Below, piece after piece: positions 21,894-32,837 of a stretch of DNA of 64,000 nucleotides. The notes beneath the pieces are model-generated. The model was not told where the DNA came from and did not search any database. It saw nothing but the letters and a program-made list of their open reading frames with translations. The DNA is taken from positions 36,772,714 through 36,836,713 of the forward strand of contig NC_083592.1 of NCBI RefSeq assembly GCF_027579695.1, read 5' to 3'. The position numbers were made by a program, and so were the translations under genes. Source of the DNA: Neoarius graeffei. Lineage: Eukaryota; Chordata; Actinopteri; Siluriformes; Ariidae. How positions within the stretch are numbered: the first letter of the stretch is position 1; each line of letters begins with the position of its first letter.

Positions 21894-22332
21894 TAGTGTT
21901 GTAGTTAAGATCACCTAAACCAAGACGAGACCAAAACTTTGAGGGTTTGAGATCAAGTCAAGACCAAGACCAAGGCAGGGCAAGCCCGAGCCAAGACCAG
22001 GACCAGACCAGTGTGTGAAGGGGGGTGGGGAGGGGTGATGGCCATGAATAGGAAGAAAATGTCAAATTAGCAATGAGCCACGTTATCGGTTGCATTTGAA
22101 GCAGGAAATTTTACATCCAATCACAGTAATGATGTTAACATATAAATCAGACAATGCACAGGCAATTTAGTGAAATTCCTGCAATTGTGGTCTTGACTGG
22201 TCACGAAACTAAATCCAGAATCCTCAATGTCTGAGACTGAGACAAGACCGAGTAAAACTGAGGTTGATTCCGAGATGAGACTAAGAACTTCAAAAAGTGG
22301 TGTTGAGACTGGTCTCAAATACTACAACACTA
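21894..22332. mobile_element. hAT-type MITE with TAGTGTTGTAG ends
   Basis: Ends are TAGTGTTGTAGT and ACTACAACACTA; the exact 8-bp duplication GGATGGGC flanks it (21886-21893; 22333-22340). The interior is rich in CAAGACCAAGAC-type motifs. A second copy lies at 62207-62918. Confidence 0.85.
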
Positions 22333-22436
22333 GGATGGGCTACAACAGCAGAAGACAACATTAGGTTCCACTCCTGTCAGCTGAGACCAAGAATCTGAGT
22401 CTATCATTGGCAAAAATTTGCCAGAACCTGGACATT

Positions 22437-22945
22437 TTTAAGGTCTTTTTCCAGAAGACTTTTTTTTTTCTAATCATTAACCGTCCAGTTTGGGTCAGCC
22501 TGTGCCCATGATAGCCTCAGATTCCTGTTCTTGCAGACATTAGATATGATAAATAGTCCCTCAGCCTGGGATTCAGTATTCTCTTCTAAGAATACTATTT
22601 AACATTTATTAAATAATATAATACTATAATGTAGCAGTGGGGGCATGGTTAAGCGTCGGCTGTGAACGGCGAGGAGGCAGGTTGAACCAGTAGGTAACGT
22701 GATGAGATGCACCTGTGTCAAATTACTGGCTGTCTATTAACCCGTGTCTCTTTGTGTCTTTCAGACAGTCAGGAATATGAGAGAGAGAGACAGAGAGCTA
22801 GCTAGCTAGCTATGACACTCTGTCATGCGTGTGTGTGGTGAAAATTCACTGAAAAGTGTGCCCAATAAAAATGGACTCACCTGTTCTGAAGCCTGCTTCC
22901 TGTTCCTCTGTTTCCCAAAGTTAGAAAGTTGTTACATAGAATAAA
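22437..22945. other. Mostly unassigned
   Basis: Holds the reverse fragment noted above near 22480-22545 and a (GCTA)4 run near 22799. No gene recognised. Confidence 0.45.
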
Positions 22946-25064
22946 TAATAAAATACCATCCATCCATCCATTGTCTGTAACCATTTATCCTGTGCAGGGT
23001 CGTGGGCAAGTCAAGTCAAGTTTATTTGTATAGCGCTTTTAACAATAAACATTGTCGCAAAGCAGCTTTACAGAATTTGAACGACTTAAAACATGAGCTA
23101 ATTTTATCCCTAATCTATCCCCAGTGAGCAAGCCTGTGGTGATGGTGGCAAGGAAAAACTCCCTCAGACGACATGAGGAAGAAACCTCAAGAGGAACCAG
23201 ACTCAAAAGGGAACCCATCCTCATTTGGGCAACAACAGACAGCCTGACTATAATATTAACAGTTTTAACATGAAGACAGTTTCGTTGATGTTATAAACTC
23301 TTCATTGATGGAAACTTGAGTGCAAAACTGTTCATGACAACTGCAGTCCTAAAGTTAGCAAGTCAACTGTAGTCCTCGGCCATAAAAGCATTACTGTAAG
23401 AGTCCAGAGCGTCCTCCAGGTGTGACTTTCAACTGTCCTCATGGGGCCATCCTCCACAGGAGCGATGCGATGAGACTCCAACCAGACACAGGGCACCAGG
23501 ATGGATCAAGCAGGTCCGAGGAGCAGAAGAGGTCAGCATCTCGATCCCAGGACTGACATGTAACTCAGAGGGACAGATTTGGGGGGGGGGGGGGGGGGGG
23601 GGAGAAAACACAGGTTGTTAGGTATGCCCAATGTCACCTGAATAAGTATAGGCAACAGGTGTCAATGTCTAAAAATAACACAAGTATTAAGTCTGTGTGG
23701 TAGGCTCACAGAGATGAGAGTCCTGACAACAGGCATAATACACAACAATGGCATGTTAATATGGTTAAAAAATATCATGACCTGCTCTGGCTGGATGCTT
23801 GATTGGGTGATGGGAGCACACTCCTCAGCAATGAGACAGTTGGAATTACAGATCAGAGTGCGTGCAGGCAGATGCAGAAGGGACCCTTAGGGCTGGCCAA
23901 GACAATTCAGTTACATTTCACCGGGTCTGGGACATGCGACAGAATGTCAGACAGCCGATTCCCTGCAGGCTACGAGAGCCAGTCGAGGTCTCCACCCTCT
24001 CCACCAAAAGATTTCCTGTTGACTCCATGTAACTCAGAGGGACAGATTTGGGGGGAGAGAGAGAGGGAGAGAAAACACAGATTGTTAGATATGCCCAATG
24101 TCACCTGAATAAGTAGGAACAGTATACATATTGCACTGAGTACAAGCAGGGACTCCGGCAACTAACTATGACAGCATAACTAAAAGGGGAGAGCCAGAAG
24201 GTAACACGGGCATGAGGGAGCCCCAGGACATAAAGCAGCCAGCCACTACACCGTCAACAAACTCGAGTGCACAAGCGAGTGGGGACTGACAGCATCCATA
24301 CATCCCAGTTTACCAAAACACTCTATATCTGAGGACCCTCCAGATCTACACCTTTACCTCATAAATACCATTAACAAAAGGCTTGACTAAACAGATATGT
24401 TTTCAGCCCAGACTTAAACACTGAGACTGTGTCTGATTCCTGAACATTACTTGGAAGGCTGTTCCATAACTGTGGGGCTTTGTAAGAAAAGGCTCTGCCC
24501 CCTGATGTAGCCTTCACTATACGAGATAGCCTGCACCTTTTGATCTAAGTAGGCGTGGCAGGTCATAGAGGAGCAGAAGTTCACTCAGGTACTGTGGTGT
24601 GAGACCATTTAGTGCTTTAAAGGTCAATAGTAGTATTTTATAATCAATACGAAATTTGATTGGGAGCCAATGCAGTGTGGATAAGACAGGGGTGATGTGG
24701 TCATATTTTCTAGTTCTAGTAAGGACTCTTGCTACTGCATTTTGAACTAACTGGAGCTTGTTTATGCACTTATTGGAACATCCAGACAGTAAGACATTAC
24801 AATAATCCAACCTGGAGGTAACGAAAGCATGAACTAGTTTTTCCGCATCATGTAGTGACATTAAATTTCTTATCTTAGCAATATTTCTGAGATGAAAGAA
24901 AGCTATCCGGGTGATGTTATCAATGTGAGTTTCGAATGAAAGACTGGGGTCAATAATCACTCCGAGGTCTTTTACTGCTGCACGTGAAGAAACAGAAAGG
25001 CCATCCAGAGTTACTGTATAATCAGAAAACTTACTTCTAGCTGTATGTGGTCCTAGTACAAGTA

Positions 25065-26668
25065 CAACCCCGATTCCAAAAAAGTTGGGACAAAGTACAA
25101 ATTGTAAATAAAAACGGAATGCAATGATGTGGAAGTTTCAAAATTCCATATTTTATTCAGAATAGAACATAGATGACATATCAAATGTTTAAACTGAGAA
25201 AATGTATCATTTAAAGAGAAAAATTAGGTGATTTTAAATTTCATGACAACAACACATCTCAAAAAAGTTGGGACAAGGCCATGTTTACCACTGTGAGACA
25301 TCCCCTTTTCTCTTTACAACAGTCTGTAAACGTCTGGGGACTGAGGAGACAAGTTGCTCAAGTTTAGGGATAGGAATGTTAACCCATTCTTGTCTAATGT
25401 AGGATTCTAGTTGCTCAACTGTCTTAGGTCTTTTTTGTCGTATCTTCCGTTTTATGATGCGCCAAATGTTTTCTATGGGTGAAAGATCTGGACTGCAGGC
25501 TGGCCAGTTCAGTACCTGGACCCTTCTTCTACGCAGCCATGATGCTGTAATTGATGCAGTATGTGGTTTGGCATTGTCATGTTGGAAAATGCAAGGTCTT
25601 CCCTGAAAGAGACGTTGTCTGGATGGGAGCATATGTTGCTCTAGAACCTGGATATACCTTTCAGCATTGATGGTGTCTTTCCAGATGTGTAAGCTGCCCA
25701 TGCCACACGCACTAATGCAAGCCCATACCATCAGAGATGCAGGCTTCTGAACTGAGCGCTGATAACAACTTGGGTCATCCTTCTGCTCTTTAGTCCGAAT
25801 GACACAGCATCCCTGATTTCCATAAAGAACTACAAATTTTGATTTGTCTGACCACAGAACAGTTTTCCACTTTGCCACAGTCCATTTGAAATGAGCCTTG
25901 GCCCAGAGAAGACGTCTGCGCTTCTGGATCATGTTTAGATACGGCTTCTTCTTTGAACTATAGAGTTTTAGCTGGCAACGGCGGATGGCACGGTGAATTG
26001 TGTTCACAGATAATGTTCTCTGGAAATATTCCTGAGCCCATTTTGTGATTTCCAATACAGAAGCGTGCCTGTATGTGATGCAGTGCCGTCTAAGGGCCCG
26101 AAGATCACGGGCACCCAGTATGGTTTTCCGGCCTTGACCCTTACGTACGGAGATTCTTCCAGATTCTCTGAATCTTTTGATGATATTATGCACTGTAGAT
26201 GATGATATGTTCAAACTCTTTGCAATTTTACACTGTCGAACTACTTTCTGATATTCCTCCACTATTTGTCGGCGCAGAATTGGGGGATTGGTGATCCTCT
26301 TCCCATCTTTACTTCTGAGAGCCGCTGCCACTCCAAGATGCTCTTTTTATACCCAGTCATGTTAATGACCTATTGCCAGTTGACCTAATGAGTTGCAATT
26401 TGGTCCTCCAGCTGTTCCTTTTTTGTACCTTTAACTTTTCCAGCCTCTTATTGCACCTGTCCCAACTTTTTTGAGATGTGTTGCTGTCATGAAATTTCAA
26501 ATGAGCCAATATTTGGCATGAAATTTCAAAATGTCTCACTTTCGACATTTGATATGTTGTCTATGTTCTATTGTGAATACAATATCAGTTTTTGAGATTT
26601 GTAAATTATTGCATTCCGTTTTTATTTACAATTTGGCCTTTGTCCCAGCTTTTTTGGAATTGGGGTTG
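25065..26668 (-). mobile_element. Tc1 transposon with open transposase frame
   Basis: The ends CAACCCCGATTCC (25065) and GGAATTGGGGTTG (26668) are flanked by TA at 25063-25064 and 26669-26670. The inverted repeats are about 210 bp and have IR/DR organisation: CAAAAAAGTTGGGACA occurs at the outer end and again about 185 bp inside on the left (near 25259), and a matching pair lies on the right (inner near 26459). Confidence 0.96.
25285..26331 (-). CDS. Tc1-family transposase, full-length open frame
   Basis: A single uninterrupted 348-residue frame, the usual length for Tc1 transposases (about 340). The N-terminal third has paired-type helix-turn-helix regions, with [21 protein letters not shown] at about residues 34-54 and [10 protein letters not shown] as a hook-like linker. 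The catalytic core follows: Asp in LWSDKSKF, Asp in [10 protein letters not shown], and Glu in [11 protein letters not shown] 35 residues further on, so all of DD34E is present. The first Asp is followed by Lys where most relatives have Glu. It ends [17 protein letters not shown] and a TAA. These enzymes bind the inverted repeats and move the element into TA sites. No promoter is evident. The copy looks intact in sequence; activity is unproven. Confidence 0.94.
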   Translation of the reverse strand: MAAALRSKDGKRITNPPILRRQIVEEYQKVVRQCKIAKSLNISSSTVHNIIKRFRESGRISVRKGQGRKTILGARDLRALRRHCITYRHASVLEITKWAQEYFQRTLSVNTIHRAIRRCQLKLYSSKKKPYLNMIQKRRRLLWAKAHFKWTVAKWKTVLWSDKSKFVVLYGNQGCCVIRTKEQKDDPSCYQRSVQKPASLMVWACISACGMGSLHIWKDTINAERYIQVLEQHMLPSRQRLFQGRPCIFQHDNAKPHTASITASWLRRRRVQVLNWPACSPDLSPIENIWRIIKRKIRQKRPKTVEQLESYIRQEWVNIPIPKLEQLVSSVPRRLQTVVKRKGDVSQW

Positions 26669-27920
26669 TACTTCAGTCTTGTCAGAGTTAAGCAGAAGGA
26701 AATTAATAAGCATCCAGTCTCTAATGTCCTTAACACATTCCTCAATTCTATTAAGCTGGTGTCTCTCATCAGGTTTTGCAGAAACATACAACTGTGTGTC
26801 ATCAGCATAACAGTGGAAACTAATACAATGTTTACAAATAATATCACCCAGAGGTAACATATATAAAGAAAAAAGCAGTGGACCCAAGACAGAACCTTGT
26901 GGAACACCAAACTTTACCTTAGTACGTCTAGAAATATCACCATTTATATCAGCATACTGATAACGATCAGTTAAATAAGAGCTGAGCCAGGAGAGGGCCG
27001 TCCCCTTAACTCCCACAACATTTTCTAGTCTATCCAGAAGAATGGAATGATCAATGGTATCAAATGCTGCACTAAGGTCAAGCAACACAAGTAGCGAGAC
27101 ACAGCCCTGATCAGATGCCAACAGTAGGTCATTTACTACTTTAACCAAAGCTGTCTCTGTGCTATGATTAGGTCTAAATCCTGACTGATACATTTCATGG
27201 ATGTTATTCTTATGTAAATATGAGCATAACTGCTGTGCCACAGCTTTTTCAAGGATCTTGGAGATAAAGGGGAGGTTTGATATTGGCCGATAATTGGACA
27301 GCTGACAGGGATCAAGGTCAGGTTTTTTAATCAAAGGTTTGATAACTGCTAGTTTAAAGGATTTGGGTACATAGCCAATCGTAAGAGAAGAATTTATTAT
27401 TTATAGAAGTGGTTCAATTACTTCAGGTATTATCTGTTTGAATAGACATGTAGGTAAGGGACCTAGTACGCAAGTTGAGGCTTTTGATGCTGAGAATAAT
27501 GAAAGTAATTCAGTTTCTTTAAGGGGAGTAAAACATTCTAATTGATGATCTGATACAGTTATACGGGCAAGCTGGAGCCTATCCCAGCTGACTATGGGTG
27601 AGAGGCGGGGTACACCCTGGACAAGTCACCAGGTCATCACAGGGCTGACACATAGAGACAAACAACCATTCACACTCACGTTCACACCTACGGTCAATTT
27701 AGAGCCACCAATTAACCTAACCTTCATGTCTTTGGACTGTGGGGGAACCCGGAGCACCTGGAGGAAACCTACACAGACACGGAGAGAACATGCAAACTCC
27801 ACACAGAAAGGCCCTCATCAGCCACTGGGCTCGAACCCAGAACTTTCTTGCTGTGAGGCAACAGTGCTAACCGCTGCACCATCATGCCACCCTAATAAAA
27901 TACCATTTTAGTACTAATTA

Positions 27921-28296
27921 TCCATCCATCCATTATCTCTAGCCGCTTATCCTATTCTACAGGGTCACAGGCAAGCTGGAGCCTATCCCAGCTGACTATG
28001 GGCGAAAGGCGGGGTACACCCTGGACAAGTCACCAGGTCATCACAGGGCTGACACATAGACACAGACAACCATTCACACTCACATTCACACCTACGGTCA
28101 ATTTAGAGTCACCAGTTAACCTAACCTGCATGTCTTTGGACTGTGGGGGAAACTGGAGCACCCGGAGGAAACCCACACAGACACGAGGAGAACATGCAAA
28201 CTCCACACAGAAAGGCCCTCATCAGCTGCTGGGCTCGAACCCAGAACCTTCTTGCTGTGAGGCAACAGTGCTAACCGCTACATCACCGTGCCGCCC
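27921..28296 (-). repeat. SINE-A, full length, paired with its neighbour
   Basis: Follows the split SINE after a 28-bp spacer. The spacer TAATAAAATACCAT..TACTAATTA is repeated directly after this SINE (28297-28324). Either a long target duplication or a tandem duplication of SINE plus flank would explain it. Confidence 0.88.
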
Positions 28297-28324
28297 TAAT
28301 AAAATACCATTTTAGTACTAATTA

Positions 28325-28737
28325 TTAATCCACTAATTATTATTTACAGACACCCAGGGCCATATTCTGAATTTCTTTGTGAATTTGCAGATTTCATCTC
28401 AAATCTGGTTGTTTCTTAAGTCACATTATTAATGGTTGGAGAATATATTCACTTTGATAACCCGGAAGACTCTTTGAGAACAGCGGTTGCGTCCGTTCTG
28501 GATTCAGTAGTGATGAATCAGGGTAGGACCCACTGATAACGGTGGTCACACTCTTGATCTATTCAGACTGAATGAAATGACTGGTCGGACTTTTTACAGC
28601 CCTGTGACTGCCACAAATGATGTTTTTTTCTTTTTATTATCAGAGCATTTGGTTGATTCATTGCTATTGGGATATAAAGAGATTTCTTCCAAGAAATATA
28701 ACAAGAAATATTTCTGAAAAAAAAATATTGTCTACTC
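28325..28737. other. Unassigned sequence
   Basis: No frame or repeat recognised. Confidence 0.4.
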
Positions 28738-29208
28738 AGCCTTTAAGTCTGACAAGAGAGAAGTATTTGTACTAGGACCTCATGTAGCTAGAAGTAAGCT
28801 TTCTGATTACATAGTAACTCTGTCCTTTCAGTTACATCATGTGCAGCACTGAAAGACCTTGGTGTGATTATTGGCTCCAGTCTCTCATTTGAAGCTGATG
28901 TAGATAACATTACCAGGATAGCCTTTTTTTTTTTTTTAAATCTCAGAAATATTGCAATGATAAGAAATATGTATCTTCATGATGCAGAAAAAACTAGTTC
29001 ATGCATTTGTTACCTCTAGATTTAATTATTGTAATGCCTTGCTGTCTGGGTGTTCCAGTATGTGCATAAACATCCTTCAGTTAGTCCAGAATGCAGCAGC
29101 TAAGAGTCCTTCCTAGATCTAGAAGATATGACCACATCACCCCTATCTTATCCACACTGCGCTGGCTCCTAGTAAAATATTGCATTGATTATAAAATACT
29201 ACTATTGA
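28738..29208 (+). pseudogene. L2-type reverse transcriptase C-terminal fragment
   Basis: Same family as the copy at 23011-27564 but in plus orientation. Recognisable blocks are TTTGTACTAGGACCTCATGT, GACCTTGGTGTGATTATTGG and TATGACCACATCACCCC, matching the region from VLGPH to HITP. It carries frameshifts, an insertion of T residues and truncation at both ends. Confidence 0.82.
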
Positions 29209-30028
29209 CGTATTTTCTCCCAACCCCAGCCACACTCGCGCGTTCAGTCAGGTTTGTTGACAGTGGACTAGTTGGCTGCTTTTTATCTCAAGGCGTCTTT
29301 ATGTCTGTTTTATGTTATGGCTCCTTTGGCTTCCTTTTAGATGTGCCATCTTGCCAGAGTCCCTCTTTAACCATTACATGACAAGAGCATACAATACCGA
29401 ATAATATATGTTCTTTGTCTTTGTCCCCCCTCCAAATTTTAGGATGCACATCCTCTGGTGCTTCCTCACATCAAAGGCAATGTTTATGATGGCACTAAAG
29501 ATGCATCCATGCGATCTAGTGGAACTCTGCTTACAGGTCCAGCAAGGTCGTCTATGGAGACACACCCGTTGCACAGTTAACCAATGCAAAACCCATTTAC
29601 AATACTGCTTCATGCTTCCTGTAGTTGTATACCCGGAGGTGTGGATGTCCAAAGGTTTACCAACACTCTTGGAAGGAAGAAACAGAATAGAGTATATCAC
29701 CTGATCAGTTCAGAGTTGCAGGTAACTTATCTGGAGCTTCTTTAGTTACACATTGAACTTGATGCAGCAGGTGTAATGGAGCAAGCACTGCTTTTGCTTT
29801 GTTGATACTGTCATTATTCTGAAACGAGGAATCAAATCTCCCTAATGAGTGTACTCTCAGGTAAGGCTCCTGAGTGGCACAACAGAAAAGCGCTTGCACA
29901 ATCATCAAGAACTTTAGAGCCGCTGTACATACATAGCTCCAGTTTTCTGTCACCAAATAACAGAAATCGACTCAAATGGCTTTCTGGGGGGGTCAGGTGG
30001 TCCCACAACAAGGTCAGATAAGCTAATA
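29209..30028. other. Unassigned sequence
   Basis: Frames on both strands at 29374-29704 (about 100 residues each) and at 29705-30050 have no domain I know. CTCCTGAGTGGCACAACAG near 29868 could be a tRNA-like SINE head, but no body was recognised. Confidence 0.4.
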
Positions 30029-30041
30029 GAGGCACTGTGTC

Positions 30042-30415
30042 GGGCGGCACGGTGGCGTAGTGGTTAGCGCTGTTGCCTCACAGCAAGAAGGTCCGAGTTC
30101 GAGCCCCGTGGCCGGCGAGGGCCTTTCTGTGTGGAGTTTGCATGTTCTCCCCGTGTCCGTGTGGGTTTCCTCCGGGTGCTCCGGTTTCCCCCACAGTCCA
30201 AAGACATGCAGGTTAGGTTAACTGGTGACTCTAAATTGACCGTAGGTGTGAATGTGAGTGTGAATGGTTGTCTGTGTCTATGTGTCAGCCCTGTGATGAC
30301 CTGGCGACTTGTCCAGGGTGTACCCCGCCTTTCGCCCGTAGTCAGCTGGGATAGGCTCCAGCTTGCCTGCGACCCTGTAGAAGGATAAAGCGGCTAGAGA
30401 TAATGAGATGAGATG
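30042..30415 (+). repeat. SINE-A, full length
   Basis: Flanked by GAGGCACTGTGTC before (ending 30041) and after (from about 30416). Confidence 0.92.
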
Positions 30416-30511
30416 AGAGGCACTGTGTCACTAGCAATTATGCTATAGAGCTTAAATTGTTAGCAATAGTGATGTGTCAGTACAATAGTTACTGTATAAT
30501 ATTATGAGGAT

Positions 30512-30822
30512 GGAAGGCTTTATTTGTCACATGTACTCAAGTACAGTAAAATTCCTCCTTTGCATTTAACCCAACACAAGTGAGCAATGAGCACATACAC
30601 ATTACCCAGAGCAGTGGGCAGCTATGCTACAGCACCCAGGGAGTAGTTGGGGGTTAGGTTCCTTGCTCAAGGGCACTTCAGCTATGATGTAGAGGGAGGG
30701 GAAAGTGCTGTTCATTCCCTCAACTCCCCTCACATTTTTCCTGCCAGTCCTGGGAATCAAACCGGCAACCCTTTGGAGCCAAGGCTGCTTCTCTAACCTT
30801 CAGGCCGTGGCTGCCCCCATGG
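30512..30822 (-). repeat. SINE-C (tRNA-derived)
   Basis: Read leftward: GCAGCCACGGCCTGAAGGTTAG head, B-box-like GCCGGTTTGATTCCC, a CACTGCTCTGGGTAATGTG body, and the AAATAAAGCCTTCC end. Its 3' half is the same as that of the composite SINEs at 8193 and 47425. Confidence 0.78.
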
Positions 30823-30914
30823 CCCCATTAGTATACAGTATGTGTGTAAAATATGTAGTATATGCATGTATTTTGTTTACCCCAACCACTCACATCAGTC
30901 ACTACTCCAGTGAT

Positions 30915-31306
30915 GCCCCTTTTCCACCAAAGCAGTTCCAGGGCTGGTTCGGGGCCAGTGCTTAGTTTGGAACCGGGTTTTCTGTTTCCACTGACAAAGA
31001 ACTGGCTCTGGGGCCAGAAAAAACGGTTCCAGGCTAGCACCAACTCTCTGCTGGGCCAGAGGAATGAACCGCTTACATCAGCGGGGGGACAGAGTTGTTA
31101 AGACCAACAACAATAACAAGACCGCGAAAGATCGCCATTTTTAAGCGACGAGAAGCAGCAGCTGTACAAACGGGAAGTCATCCATTATTATTGTTGTTGT
31201 TGTTGCTGCTGCTACTTCCGTGTTGTTTTTGCTTTGATATTCGCGCCAAGGTTTATGCAAACGTAGCGACGTAAGTGACGTATACAGTGACGTAATGACG
31301 TATACA
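30915..31306. repeat. MITE-like fragment (CCCCTTTTCCACC end)
   Basis: Begins CCCCTTTTCCACCAAAGCAGTT and is rich in GGTTC/GGAACC, like PIF/Harbinger-type fish MITEs. The right part has three ACGTA-containing short repeats (31262-31305) and is cut off by the SINE junction at 31307. Confidence 0.45.
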
Positions 31307-31815
31307 GCACCCGGAGGAAACCCACACAGACACGAGGAGAACATGCAAACTCCACACAGAAAGGCCCTCATCAGCCACTGGGCTTGAACCCAGAACTTTC
31401 TTGTTGTGAGGCAACAGTGCTAACCGCTACACCATCATGCCACCCTAATAAAATACCATTTTAGTACTAATTATCCATCCATCCATTATCTCTAGCCGCT
31501 TATCCTATTCTACAGGGTCGCAGGCAAGCTGGAGCCTATCCCAGCTGACTATGGGTGAGAGGCGGGGTACACCCTGGACAAGTCGCCAGATCATCACAGG
31601 GCTGACACATTGAGACAAACAACCATTCACACTCACAGTCAATTTAGAGCCACCAATTAGCCTAACCTGCATGTCTTTGGGGGAAACCAGATCACCCGGA
31701 GGAAACCCACGCAGAGAACATCCATACAGAAAGGCCCTCGTCGGCCACTGGGCTCGAACCCAGAACTTTCTTGCTGTGAGGTGACAGTGCTAACCACTAC
31801 ACCACTGTGCCACCC
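31307..31815 (-). repeat. Duplicate of the SINE-spacer-SINE junction
   Basis: 31307-31443 is a truncated SINE-A, then the same 28-bp spacer as at 27893-27920, then a second SINE-A (31472-31815). The order copies 27760-28296, showing an ectopic duplication of the pair. Several internal deletions have followed. Sequence at 31816-32030 is unassigned. Confidence 0.8.
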
Positions 31816-32391
31816 GTTAAAGCAGAGCGTACGTTGTAATTATGGTCATAAATGGCAAGTCACTTGAATTTTGGATGGGTTTAATCAAAAGCTCAACACT
31901 TGAAAAATGGCAAATTATGTTAACTGTAATTTTCAACATGTTTAAAACTGCTTCAACGGTTGGACTGTGTTGTAATTTTATAACAAGACTATGCTTAAAA
32001 CCTGAAGAAGTCTGTAAATTGTTGTTTCAACTATGCAAGGTGGGTGGTATGGTGGTGTAGTGGTTAGCGCTGTCGCCTCACAGCAAGAAGGTCCTGGGTT
32101 AGGGCCCAGCGGCTGATAGGGGCCTTTCTGTGTGGAGCTTGCATGTTGTCCACGTGGGTTTCCTCCAGGTGCTCCGGTTTCCCCCACAGCATGCAGGTTA
32201 GGCTAATTGGTAGCTTTAAATTGACCGTAGGTGTGAATGGTTGTTTGTGTCTATGTGTTAGCCCTGTGATGACCTGGCGACTTGTCCAGGGTGTACCCCG
32301 CCTTTCGCCCGTAGTCAGCTGGGATAGGCTCCAGCTTGCCAGCGACCCTGTAGCACAGGCTAAGCAGCTACAGATAATGGATGGATGGATA

Positions 32392-32837
32392 GACATGCTA
32401 TCAGAATCTACTCGAAGGCTGGGACATGCTTCAAGTGCTGCTGCTAGTCAAAATACGATCCTTTGACCACTATTTCTTTATTAATACACCTATTATTTTC
32501 CAGTAAGATTTTCATTTAATATTAATGGAGAATGTTCATTTAAGAAGGACAAAGAAACACTGGGCAATGAATGTATCAGCTCATTTTTAAATTACTTCCA
32601 TTATTATTTTTGGAGACTCAGGTGATGATATGCGCCCCCATGCCCTGATCGAGTGGGGTGTATGGAGCAGCTCTATAAATAAAAGCATCTTACTCTTGTG
32701 AATTTTGAACTAGTGTGAGATGCCAATGATCCTGACTCTCTCACTCCTGCTGCTGAGGATGGTCCTACATGGATTGCCTGAAGATTGCTGTGGATGGTAC
32801 TGCACAGATACTATAAAATTAGCTGTGGAAAGGGCCT
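32392..32837 (+). repeat. Block U, reference copy of the array
   Basis: From AGACATGCTATCAG to AGCTGTGGAAA. It contains TATAAATAAAAG (near 32674) and a CTGCTG run that varies between copies. A 60-residue frame opening MPMILTLSLLL recurs in units 1-4 (32720, 33410, 33905, 34967). It crosses into the SINE and has no domain, so I do not call it a gene. Confidence 0.75.

Larger units (their letters stand above)
19983..22436 (+). mobile_element. CACTCACTGG-type non-autonomous element, interrupted by two hAT elements
   Basis: Blocks such as CTGATCTCCTGGGA, GAATGGTGCGAAAAAC, CACTCTTTACAACC and TGAGCAGAAGAGCATCTCAGAATG occur in the same order as in the compact copy at 52469-53038. Elements at 20138-21719 and 21894-22332 break it. 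Neither terminus is clear. A reverse-oriented fragment lies at about 22480-22545. Confidence 0.7.
24390..27560 (-). pseudogene. L2-type reverse transcriptase, 5'-truncated and interrupted
   Basis: The frame enters from the truncation point at 27564 and passes one stop (near 27400). It then stays open through [55 protein letters not shown] and the [11 protein letters not shown] catalytic box. The Tc1 element breaks it inside the codon after DKTE. Removing the Tc1 and one TA restores the frame into VLGPHTARSKFSDY and on to DPSLSFETHI, SRLDYCNVLLSG and LHWLP. It ends at a stop at 24517. A one-base shift then gives the usual C-terminus (YKAPQLWNSLP..FKSGLKTYLFSQAF). The order matches L2/CR1-group LINEs, which copy their own RNA at a nicked target. 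The endonuclease half is absent. Confidence 0.87.
23011..27564 (-). mobile_element. L2-type LINE, 5'-truncated, carrying a Tc1 insertion
   Basis: The reverse-transcriptase half and a long 3' UTR end in a TTGAC-repeat tail at 23011. Without the Tc1 at 25065-26668 it is about 2.95 kb. The insertion site duplication GGGCAAG lies in a SINE. The 3' UTR contains a G22 run at 23581-23602 on the plus strand. Confidence 0.88.
22960..27892 (-). repeat. SINE-A split by an L2 LINE
   Basis: The tail end lies at 22960-23010 and the rest at 27565-27892. The outer flanks share TAATAAAATACCAT (22946-22959; 27893-27906), so the halves are one insertion. GGGCAAG at 23004-23010 and 27565-27571 is the duplication made by the LINE. 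Confidence 0.9.

Noticed and set aside
29374..29704. Opposite-strand frames of about 100 residues
   Set aside because: Neither has a domain or splice signals I recognise, and frames open on both strands over the same DNA are usually chance.
30042..30130. Functional tRNA gene
   Set aside because: A and B boxes are present but the sequence cannot fold as a complete tRNA and continues into the SINE body. The same applies to all SINE heads here.
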